A stretch of DNA of 64,000 nt from Heterotrichella gracilis (taxonomy: Eukaryota; Sar; Xanthophyceae; Tribonematales; Xanthonemataceae), in contig JAULBX010030263.1 in assembly GCA_032358255.1 (NCBI GenBank), positions 496,001 through 560,000 of the forward strand, written 5' to 3'. Under the pieces are notes generated by a model, which made no database searches, was not told where the DNA came from, and saw only the letters and a program-made list of their open reading frames with translations. The translations under genes were made by a program, and so were the position numbers. Numbering within the stretch: position 1 is the stretch's first letter; each line of letters starts with the position of its first letter. Shown in pieces: positions 30,387 through 41,600 of this stretch.

Positions 30387-33300
30387 CTAAAAGGGCAAGG
30401 AGCATCCATCCGAGAAGTAGCCTAGGCCAGGCTGGCAGCAAGCTGACTTGCTAGGGTACACGCGTAGGGTTTCGCTGCTGCCCGGCACATGCTGCTGCGT
30501 CCAGTACTTGTTGCAGATGGCGGGCTGGTTGACGCACCTAGGAGAAAAAATAAATTTGGGTGTCAGCAAGGGAGGAGAATATTGGCACCAGCACACCAAG
30601 GTCACATGAAGCGCAGGCAGGGCAGTAACCTTACGCCACCCAACCAAAGTCCCTGTTCAAGGACAGGCTGCACATATTCTTTTGACCTGTATTGCTGTTG
30701 TGGCAGGGCTATCCCATGACTGTAACCGTGCCACCAAGCGAGCGCCACTGCCTCCCCACCCCACCCCTCCCCACCCCTTGCGCACCTCCTGAACGGCCCC
30801 GTCCACGCGCCTACCCAGCACCCATGCTCGCACTCTGGTCGCGAGGGGCGGCTGGCCAGCTTGGCCTGCACCTGCTCGGCATGCGCACCCACTATGGCCA
30901 GCGTTGAGTCCTCCTCCCGCACACCGTAGTCGCCCACCCCATGGTCAGGGTACAGCTCAAGACCCCAGCGCCAGAACAGCGAGCCGCGCAGCGGGGCGTC
31001 CCTGCGAGTGGGGTGGCGAGGGGTTGAGCGGTAGGGCGTGGGAGCTGCCACTCTGCCATTTAGTGACAGGATATTTGGGTAGGGTGTGGATGGCCTGGCC
31101 CTGCCAGCCCTGAGTTGCGGCGGGTATGTGGGGACATTCTGGCAGGTGGCTGGCAATGTGGCGTTGCCGCATGTTTCCATTGGCAGCGCATGCGCACATG
31201 CATGTCCAAAGCAACAATATGTGCAAACACGCATGAGCAATCCTGATACTGTTCAACCCCCACACCACCCCCGACCCTGCTCCAACCCCATTGCATGCCA
31301 TCAATGCTCACACTCCTCTAGATGCACCAAAGCAAAGTACTGATGGCCAAGTGTGCAATTCAGTGCAAGGCATTGCTTATATGGCTACCACACGCCGCAT
31401 GTGCACCCCTCCTCACCTCTCCATGGCCGACTCCACGTGCTTGTAAACCGATGCATACACGGGGTCACGCGCTGTCTTTACAAGGAGCTCGCGCTGCGCT
31501 GGGTCCAGCTTCTTGCCAAACTCCTCGAGCAGCAGGGGCTTATTCAGGCGCTGCGTGTCGCGGTTATGGGCCTCCAGCCAGTCATTCACAAACGACTCGG
31601 AGCCGCTGCGGAGGGGTAAGGTGGTGAGAAGGGGCTAGATGCAGGGTATTGCGCATCAGGGCTGCATGCGGGCAGTTTTGACATGTGCAAGCTGTGTACC
31701 ATTGTGCGGCACAGCTCCAAGCAGATGCCATCCCACGAGCCTGCCCATGCTGATGCATGAGGCAATGCCACGCGCTGCACACAGACACACACACTCGCCA
31801 GCTGTCCACACATACGCGCCACCAACTGCCTGACTTGCGCTGGCCATTCATCTGCCAGGTCTGTTGCAACCAAGCCTCATTGGACCAATTGCAATGCAAT
31901 TTAAAGGATGTTTGCCACCAGAACACCTCAGGTCTGTGCGCGCACTTACTTGCCCCAGTTCTCTGGCCACATGTGGATGGACGCAAAGTCAATCTCCTTG
32001 ATGGCGTGGTTGCCGGTGAAGTTCTGGCCCATGTCAGCCCCCCAGGCCGCAGGGTTGCCCCACGCAAACTCCGTGTCTGTGGAGAAGAAGCCGTCCGACC
32101 CGATAGTAAGCAGGTGGTTTGGGTCCTGCTCCTTGATGTAGGCGGACATCTCCTCAAGCCATGCCTGAAAGTTCTTGGTGCACTCGGGGATCTGGGGAGG
32201 GACGGGGGTGGGGGGTGAGGCGTGGTGCGGGGGTAGGGCCAGTGGGTGGATTGGTGCTGCCACAGGCAGACACAATATGGCATGCCGTCATGTGCATGAG
32301 GTGCTGGGTGTCATGTGCATTGGTAGATATTATCGCTTCACGTGGTTTGTATGGGCATCCACACCAACCCATTGCTTGTTGGGTAACATGTGGTCTGGCA
32401 GTGCCTGCTCAGCAGCCGCCCATGCACCCTCTCCGCCCCCCATCTGCACTGGCTCCATCCTATTGGCGCCCAAGGCAGCCCCATGCCCCACCCACACAGT
32501 CAAGCAACATGTGCGTTCTCAGCCCCCCCCGCCGCGTACCCTCCACGCCTCGCATCTTGGCTCATTGATGAGGTTCCACGCCATGATGGTGGGGTCGTCG
32601 CGGTACAGCCTGCCGTTGAGCGTGTTCCTGCGGTGCACCAGGCCGCGCACGTGGTCGCGGTACAGCCCCCGGGTGCCTGGGTCCGTGAAGAACAGCGCGT
32701 GGCGCTCCACCTCGTACACCTTGCGCACCTCGTCATAGTCCTGAGGGGTGGGGAGTGGGGTGTTGATGAGGGGTGCACAGGGGTGTGCGGCATGCAGGTG
32801 GGTGCAAGGGCCTACTGGATGTTAAAGCAGAGGCAGCAATTATGGGAATAGCGGGCTTTATGGGCTGGCCGCGCTGTGGCCTGTAGTCCATGGCATGGGG
32901 GATTGAGATGCACTGTCGGGTGTGGCCGATGGCCTGCATGCGCATCCACGGCCTGCATGCACCATCCATCATTCATTGCCAGTGCCCTCGCAAATGCTCA
33001 TCCTAGTGCAGCGGCTGTGTGTGGTGGTGTAAAACGTGAGGCCATGTGTGCAGCACCCCCTGAGGCGCACCATGCGTGCACCCAATTCCGGTGCGTCAAG
33101 CTCCCAGTGCCATCCTTCCTGCTGGAACCAACCCTAAACCCTTCCCAAGGGTTTGTCCCCATCTCACCTCTGGTGTTGGGTCTCCCAGCTTGTTGACGGG
33201 CTTATAGTCTGGGTTGCGCATGGGGATGGAGTCGCTCCAGTCCACAAATCGGTCCACCCCGCCAAAGTACTTCCAGTTGTTGATGATGGTGACGATCACC

Positions 33301-34594
33301 TTGAGCCCATGCTTGCGCGCCTCGTCAAGCACCATGTCAACAGACCTGAACACCTTCTCGTTGTACTTGCCAGGCGCCTCCTGTGGGGGTGCAGGTGGTT
33401 GGGTTGGGCGGTGGTGGGCACAGGTGGGCGGATCGTACAATACACTGACGAGGGGTTGGGGTGTACTGGGTGGGCATAGATACCCTCGGGTGGGGGTAAA
33501 CGTACAGTACCCCCACGCCAGCATGATTTGTGCTGGTTGGTGCGCCAGGCGCCACCGCCAGGTACACAGGGCACCTCAGTTGCCAGGCAAAGATCTGCCA
33601 TGGGGCCGGTCAGGCAACCCCATGCCCCACAGCCATGAAAGAGTGCGGAATGCAAAGGAAGACTGGGCACTCATTGCGCAGCTGCTGCGTACCTGGAGCG
33701 GGTATGCCGGGTCTGTGGCGTGCGCGGCTGTCCTGACCACGTTGAGCCCCAGGCTGGAGGCGTGTCGGAAGATGTTGCGCACCATCTGCTTACCAGCAAG
33801 ACCACCTGGTGCATTCTCCCTGCCCGCCTCGGGGTGTATGAGCTGGGCCTGTTTTAGGTCGTCTGTGTTGAAGCCAGCTACATAGTAGGGCCGGCAGTCC
33901 AGCTCAAACTGCAGCAGGAGCGGGTATCAGGGCACATGGCATGGGCACACTGGCGCGCACGCCATACTGGTTCATAAGACATAAGACAGGATATTTGGGC
34001 ACTACCAAACATTAATGGAGAGGCAAGGAGGTGCAGAGTTGAGTGGTGCAAGGTGGTTCTAGGGCTGTCTCCCAATCTGACTGCCAATCTGGCAGATGAC
34101 TAAGCACACAAAAGTGGCCAGGTTCAAAAACAAAAAAACCCTCAAAACCACCGTACGCAGGTGGGTCGAGGCAATCGGTGCCTTGCGTGCCTCACCTGTG
34201 TGCCAGACACCCGTACAAACCCCTCGTCCTGAGGTATCCTGCCAGCTGGTGTGGCCCACAGCACCAGCGTGCAGTACCCTAGCAGGATAGCAGACGCCAC
34301 TCCAGCAGTCAGCTGCAGTTTTCGTCGCGTGTTGCAGCGCTGAGGCCTCTCGACGTGGTCTCCGTGTATAAGGAGTGATGTGAGTTCGTCTGGTGTCGCA
34401 GATCGGCTGACTTTGAGGAGTCCCATCTTGTGAAGTATCGTGGGGGAGCCAGGTGGGAGCACGGTGACTGCGACTGCGTGTGTCACAGGTGCTGCAGGCT
34501 CAACAACGGCAGCTGCGGGAGGACTGTCTGAGGCAAGCTCCAAAAGCGCTTGATGGCAGCCCGTTCGTGATCTGACTCTCGGAATCACAGGCAT
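30387..34594 (-). CDS. Mannan endo-1,4-beta-mannosidase (GH5)
   Basis: Eight exons on the minus strand join in phase: 34594-34196, 33908-33693, 33380-33168, 32740-32540, 32191-31950, 31605-31417, 31001-30786 and 30537-30387, about 608 residues. The enzyme cuts internal beta-1,4 links of mannans. Catalytic signs are the acid/base Glu in TIMAWNLINEPR, the nucleophile Glu in LLLEEFGKK, and DFASIHMWPENW between them, as in plant-type GH5 mannanases. The N-terminal about 100 residues precede a single hydrophobic segment (ASAILLGYCTLVLWA), so the protein looks like a type II membrane protein or has a long signal anchor, placing the catalytic domain in the Golgi or outside the cell. A Cys-rich tail follows the catalytic domain. 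An upstream in-frame Met at 34819 exists. Confidence 0.9.
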
Positions 34595-35640
34595 CTGCGG
34601 TATCCTGCAGCACACGGCCGTGTTCAGGCACCATCCACCCCCCCGTCCACACCCAACACTGCACTGTGGAAGAGAGGCGCGGCGGTGCAAGCTGCTGCAG
34701 CCAAAGCAGGTAATACTGTTATCAACCGAACTTGCCGCGTGTGGTTGGGCGCACTTACCTGACACCGCTGCCGTTTGGCTTCCACTCCCAGCAGCCAATA
34801 CCGTTGGGCCCCAACGCATCTCTGCTGTGCGTTGCAGCCTGCTCCTAAGAGTGGGTTGGCGTGCAGGTAACTAAGGAAAACCGGCACGATTATACAGACA
34901 GCGGGCAAACGGGTTTTGCTACGTCCAACGACAGACTTTTTGAAGGTGCTCAAGTCTGTCTCAAACTAGATCCAGCACAAAGTGGCACGATTGGTGATCA
35001 ACGCTTTCCAAGCCAGTGGCACCTTGTTGTGGCAGAACGACGGCGGTTTGGTACAAAGTGTGCTTCTTGGCCGCAATGCAGCTTTGCATGGCTTTATAGC
35101 TCCATGGTTTGCTGGAAAAAGTTTGCTGGTCGGTCGGTCGTTGGGCTTGAAGTGGGGATAATAGTATCAGGGAGCACAGAGCTTCATCCTCGTTCAGATT
35201 GAATTACATTACGGCCCCTTGAGAGCATGACAATGTCTCACAAAGAACACCAGATTTGCAGGCTAGGTCAGCATTTCGGAGACTCCTAGGCAGCACCTAC
35301 GTGCCGTTATTTTGCCAGAGGGCGCTGTACGGCATTGCCAGTGGTACAAGGACGGAGGCCCCTAGCTACTGGCCAGTGGGCTTGAAGGGGGCAGTCGCCC
35401 CACATGGGGCGACTGGCAAGGGCCTGTAGACTTGTTCCAGCGCCCTACCAGCTGTCATGGTAAGCTCAGCTCTGGGGCGGGCGTGAACGGGGTGCTGTCT
35501 TGGCATGCACATGTGCATGCATGTTCGCATGTGCATGCATGTATAACCAACCCACCCTGCCCTTATCCTTCATATTAGGTTTGGCCAGCAGTTTCAGTCG
35601 CAAAATAAAATACTTGAAGTCCATACCGTTTTCCCTAGTG
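34595..35640. promoter_or_regulatory. Divergent upstream region of the mannanase (-) and E1-like (+) genes
   Basis: The promoters of both genes should lie here. I searched all frames for the N-terminal YxEExYxxWLxDPxSVHxSW block of E1 enzymes and did not find it. An ATG directly followed by GTAAGC at 35457-35465 could be a tiny first exon of the E1-like gene; this is speculative. Confidence 0.4.
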
Positions 35641-35679
35641 TTTGCACCACCGCCCACCACCCACCATTCCACTAGGTGC

Positions 35680-38600
35680 AGGCACTCCACCACCCCCACC
35701 CCCACCCCCGCCACCGACATCGCCGACACACTGCGCGTGTCGAGCCTCATAGGCCTGTTCAGAAGCTGGGGGCACCTGGCCGCCCGCCTGGACCCCCTCC
35801 AACGGGTGGCGCGGGGGCCATGGATGCAGGAAGTGGGGCCGCAGGCACAGCCATGGTACACACCCTGGGCCCCCCACCCACCACCCCACCACACACACCC
35901 CAACCCACATGGGCATAGTGCATACTCTATGGGGATGTGTGTGTTCAGTCAAGCCATACCTGGGTCCACATGCTGTGACCGGCTGACACACTTGGCCCGT
36001 TTATAGGGTTTTGCCAAAGGTTTTCCAAGTGCACGCCTGCTCATGCCTGCTCCCCCCACCCTTCCCTCCAGGTCCCAGCCTGTGCTTGACTCTGTGCTTG
36101 CGGCTGTGTCCGACGCCTCATCGGATGATTACCTAGCCAGGAGCGTTGCCCAGGCCATCGGGCTGCAGGGGGAGACACACGCACACAGGTGGGTGGGGGT
36201 AAGGGGGGAGCACACACACACAGGGGCGGGAGGGGGTTGGCGGGGCCACACACGGCGTACTGGTGAAGGGGACACCTCACCCACTATGTCAATGGGGAGT
36301 CATACACATTTCTCATGAAGGTGGAGGACGGTGGTGCAAACAGAAAAGAATATCAAGGATAAGAGTAAAACAAGAGCACTTATTGAATGGGTAACCTTGC
36401 CTGGCAGCCATCGCACCCCCATCCCCTTGTACGCGCAGGCAGTTCTTCCTGCCCGGCCACCTTCACCATCCCCACCATACCTCCCCATGGTGGTCCCTAC
36501 CCCCCTTGGTGCGCCACCTGGCGGCGTCATATTGCGACACGCTGGCAATAGAGGCAGAAGGGGTGGCGAACCAGGCGGAGAGGGAGTGGCTTCATGCCAG
36601 GGCTGAGACCCCATCCCCCCTGGGTCCGGGTGACCTGCGCGGCATGTGGCGCATGCTGGTGCAGGTGACGGAGCTTGAGAAGTTCCTGGAGGCAAAATTC
36701 CCGGCGTCAAAGGTGGGGTGACAAGCCACATCAATAGAAACACATCAAATGCGAGCAATAAAAGGTGCCAAAATCATTAAAATCAAAATTAAGGAGCTAG
36801 CAAAAGTAAACATTGTTTATTAAATGTGTACTTAATCTAAAAAAAAGAATTCCATTTCAAATTTAAAATTACACTCCAAAATGAAAGAGAAACAAGGGAC
36901 AAAGCCACACAACGACCAGGTTGGCATTGGCAGTGTGCAGGTTTACTGTTTTCTTGAACTATGATCTAACTTCACAACATGCCCCCGTCTGCCGTTGCAG
37001 CGCTTTGGCATCGAGGGCTGCGAGGCGCTTGTGCCTGGGCTGGTGGCGCTGTTCCAGGCGTGTGCGGAGAAGGGGGTGCAGCGCATAGAGGTGGGGGGCG
37101 GAGGGGTCTGTGCCAGGGGTGGGGTGGGGACTAGCTGTGCAGGGGGTGGCGAGCAGCAGCTGCATTGGGAACATGTGTGTGCAATCGGACTAGTAGTGCA
37201 CGCGCGTGTGTGCAAAGTGTGCTGTGGTCTGTGAATGAGCATGGCCACGAATTGTGAGAGCCTGGGTTGTACAAGCGCAAGTGCACGGGCATGTGGTTGT
37301 GCATGTGGCATGTGGCTAGTGTGGATTGGGACCCACTAGGCATAGACTGGCAGCTGGCGCCTCTACCCCATGTGGCCCACCTGCTCTCATCACCGTACAC
37401 ACCAACACACCTTGTGAGAGTCTACCGTGACCAACCCTACCAAGGCCTCCCTTCCACTCCCCACCCCTCAGGGTATCTGTATCGCCATACACACCAACAT
37501 GCCTACCAACCACCGCCTCCCCCCCAACCCTCCCCACTCCCCACCCCCCAGGTTGGCATGGCCCACCGCGGCCGCCTGAACATCCTGACCAACGTGCTGC
37601 GCAAGCCCGTGGGTGCGGTGTTTGCCGAGATGGAGGGGCAGCACAGCGACTTCCACGTGGGGGACGTGAAGTACCACATGGGGCAGAGCAGCAACCTGGT
37701 GTTCAGGTCACCGCAGGTGGGTGGGGGGTGGGAGGGGTGGGGGGTGGCGGTGGCGTTGACAGGTGGGATTTGGGGGCGTGCTTGCCAGTGCAGCAGCCAT
37801 GGTGTTGGGGTTGCTGTGCAGGGCCCAGAGGACTGTGGCAGTTGGGTTGTTATAAGATGGGCGCAGTGGCATGACGACCAATAAGGCATGGTTACGCAGC
37901 ATTATTTTTGGGCCCTAGGAGCCATGCCCAAGCACGCCCATATCACATTCCTGGCTGCTGCATGCTCCTGGCAAATAGCTTGCCCTGGCGGTGGCCTCCG
38001 CCCAGTACCCACCCACCCATTTACCTTCCCCCCCTCCTCCAGGCCCCCAACCGCACTACCTCTGTCACTGTGTCCCTCGCCCCCAACCCCTCCCACCTAG
38101 AGGCAGTGGGAGCGGTGGTGCTGGGCAGCGTGAGGGCGCAGCAGGCGGCACTGGGGAACGGAGGTGCACGTGCGGGCTCCATGGCTGTGCTGCTGCATGG
38201 GGATGCTGCGTTTGCTGGCCTGGGACTGGTGACCGAGACGCTGGGGCTGGGGAGGGCTGATGGTGGGTGCCGGTGGGGGATGGGTGGTGTGCTGGGACTG
38301 GGTGGTGGGGCCTACGTCACGGTATGGGTGTGTGATGAGGGGATCGTTTGGCCCCAACGAGTGGAATGATAATAGGGTATATGGTGCAGTATGTAAGGAA
38401 ACAAGGGTGCACTGATGAAAGGAAATTGCACCATGGATATCCACCACCCCGGGGCACAAGAGCCAATCATGGTGCAGTGGCAGGGGCTTGGTAATCAAGG
38501 CCAGGATCACCCCATACCAGGGCATCCTCACACCACCCCCACTCATCGTCCACACCACCCCCATCCCTCCATTTTAACTCTGCTGGTCTGTGCAGGCTAT

Positions 38601-41600
38601 GACACAGGCGGCGCCATCCACATCGTGTTGAACAACCAGATAGGGTTCACCACGGTTCCGCACAACGCAAGGGCATCGCCGCACGCGACAGACGTGGCCA
38701 AGTTCCTTGGCTGCCCCATCATTCACGCCAATGCCGACTGCGTGGAGTCTGTGGTGCGCGCGTGTGTGATCGCTGCGGATTGGCGCCACACGTTTCACAG
38801 AGACTGCATTGTGGATATTGTGGGGTACAGGAGGTGGGTGTGCGCTGCATGTGGTGGTGCTCTGGTGGTGGTGTTCAAATGTGTGTAGGCTAGTATAGCA
38901 TGTGTTTCATTAGGGTGCAGGTGTTGGGGCATGCGTATGTGTATGTGTAAGTAGGGTTCAGGTGGTGGGCGTGTGCATGCGCACACCCTAATAGAATTCA
39001 GGAGCATGTGCATGTGCATCTGCATGTGTATGTGCATAAGTACTTTTCTGCGTCATTGTGTTCCACCAATGCACCTCTTCTTACCCCACTTCCCTACCCC
39101 ACACACCAGGCACGGACACAATGAGCAGGACGACCCCACCATCACACTCCCACTCACACACCGCGCAATGGCCGCACACCCGCCCGTGCTGCAGCTGTTC
39201 AGCGAGCGCCTGGTGGCTGCGGGGGTGGGCGTGCCGGCGCAGGTGGAGGGGCTCCAGGCGCGGCTGCAGGGGGGGTACGAGAGGGCGTACCAGGGGGTGA
39301 AGGCGGGGATGTTCAAGGAGACGGCGGAGCACTTTTTGGCCACCAGCTGGCAGGGGAGTGCGCTGCAGGTGAGTGGGTGGGGATGGGTGGGCGTTCATTT
39401 GGTGATTTGAGGCAAATGGGGCATTTGCAGCTGTGCCGGAAGTTGACATTGCCTGGATGACATGGGGGCCAGCGCGTGGCGGTGGCCAGCTCAGACTTAA
39501 TGACAATTGGAAATGAAAAATGCCATCATGTGGCGTTGGCAACTACCATGATAGCAGTAGCAGGGCAAGGGTAACGGTAATGGCAAAGCAATGGTGCTCG
39601 TCCCCTGCCGCAGGCGCTGGGCGTCGGGGGCGGCAGCGGCGGCGTTGGCAGGCATGCCGAGCCCACAGGCCTGCCGCTGTCCACCCTGCAGTGGGTGGGT
39701 GAATCGCTGTGCAGGGTGCCGGAGGGCTTTGCGCTGCACCCTAGCGTCAAGGTGCTCATGGACAACCGCAGGTCGGGGCAGCAGTTGGTGGGGCGGGGCT
39801 GTGAACTGGGCTGGGAGTGTGGCTTATGACAATTTTGCAAGCGTGTAACAGACAACCTTTGAATGCATTCTGGTGCTTTCACCATCACTTGCATACCATG
39901 GGTATGTACCATCTCATAGTTTATATTCGGCACGTACTAGATGCACCATCCGCACATTTCTTGGAGCCAGGACTAGAAACAATAGAAATGATTGCCAGAA
40001 TGCACCCCACTGTGTATCAATTTACGCAAGTCTCATCGTTACCTCTGATTGGCATGTGCAGGGCCATGGTGTCTTCCAATCAGTCCCGTGTGGACTGGTC
40101 AATGGCGGAGGCACTGGCGTTTGGCACCCTGCTGCTAAGGAGGGGCGCAAAGCCACCGGGCGCACCCCCCGCTTACAAAGACCCTCTGCTAGGGTTGAAC
40201 TACGGCCACTACCACGTGCGCCTCACTGGGCAGGATGTGGAGCGGGGCACCTTTGGTCAGCGCCATGCGGTGGTGCATGACCAGGGGAGTGGGGAGAGGT
40301 GGGTGGTGGTGGGATATCACCTCGCCAACTGCATGCTTGTGAGTGAAGCAGCCATTTGTGTGATTTTCCTTTGCTATCGTCGTATTGCACAAGAAATTAG
40401 ACTTTGATGTACCCTGGCCAGGCCGTACAAAATGTCCAGTGTCCCCAATGGCATTGTCCCTCGGTGCAGCATGCTTCCAATAATGACAAGTGTCTCCTCG
40501 CATAATAATAAATGACGTAGCCCCCCTGGCTCACACGCATCCCCCCCTCCCCTCAGGTTCACCCCCCTGTGCTCCATCGCCCCCGGCCAACAGGACTCCT
40601 TTGCGGTGCACAACTCACCGCTGTGCGAGGCGGCTGCCCTAGGGTTTGAGTACGGGTACAGCCTGGCCACCAAGGGGCGCGCGCTGGTGGTGTGGGAGGC
40701 GCAGTTTGGCGACTTTGCAAACAACGCGCAGGTGGTCATTGACCAGTTCATCGCGTCAGGTGGGGGTGCACATGTGCGGTTGGTGGGGTGGTTGGACGCT
40801 GGCATTGTATTGACAATGTGATGGGCACATGGCTGCGCCATAATCAGCAGCAGCGGCAGGTGGGCACCCAGATCCAGCAGCAGGTTTGTGACATGTGCAT
40901 ATCAAAGAAGCGGCGCGGCCAGCACTCATCACGAGTCATCCTGATCATGTGTAAATTAGTATGCCTGCCCTATTCCTCCTGCCCCAACCCCCCACCCCAC
41001 CTCCCCACCTCCCATCAGGCGAGGAGCGGTGGGGCCAGGACGCCTCCCTTGTCCTCATGCTCCCACACGGGCTGGACGGCCAGGGCCCCGACCACAGCTC
41101 TGCCCGCATGGAGCGCTTCCTTGCACTGTGCAACGAGGATGCGGACCACCTGCCGGGACACTCGCCGGGCAACAAGAGGCTCATACAGGTGGGGCGCCAC
41201 AGGGGATGTGGTCAGGGACCAGGCTCATATCATGTACATGAGTGGATGTATGCGTTGGTTGGTTGGTGATGTCTAAGTTGTGGTTTTGGCTGTGTGTGAA
41301 CAGATAGCTGTGCCTGTGAGTGGCTATGGCGTGCTCCCTTTTCTTTGAAAGCGCACCGGTGAGTTTGGCATCATGATGAGTTTGGCATCATTTGTCTACT
41401 GGGATGCTGCAATGACTGGTTTTCTATTTGTGATTAGCATACATCTCCACATGTCCTTTTTTTGCGACCTGTGCACCTTGATCCATTATGAGCCCTTCCC
41501 ACCCCCAAACCCCCTCCTTTCCCCTCCGCAGGCCACCTTTGCCGCCATCTCCACGCAGTACGGTGGCAAGCTTAGCCGCTCCACAACCGGCGAGCTACTG

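Noticed and set aside
31582-32283. 233-codon open frame on the minus strand inside the mannanase gene
   Set aside because: It is a different frame across mannanase exons 5-6 and the intron between them. The GH5 frame has the catalytic motifs.
38330-38440. TGATGA words in an E1-like intron as another C/D snoRNA
   Set aside because: There is no D box with a matching terminal stem at a suitable distance.
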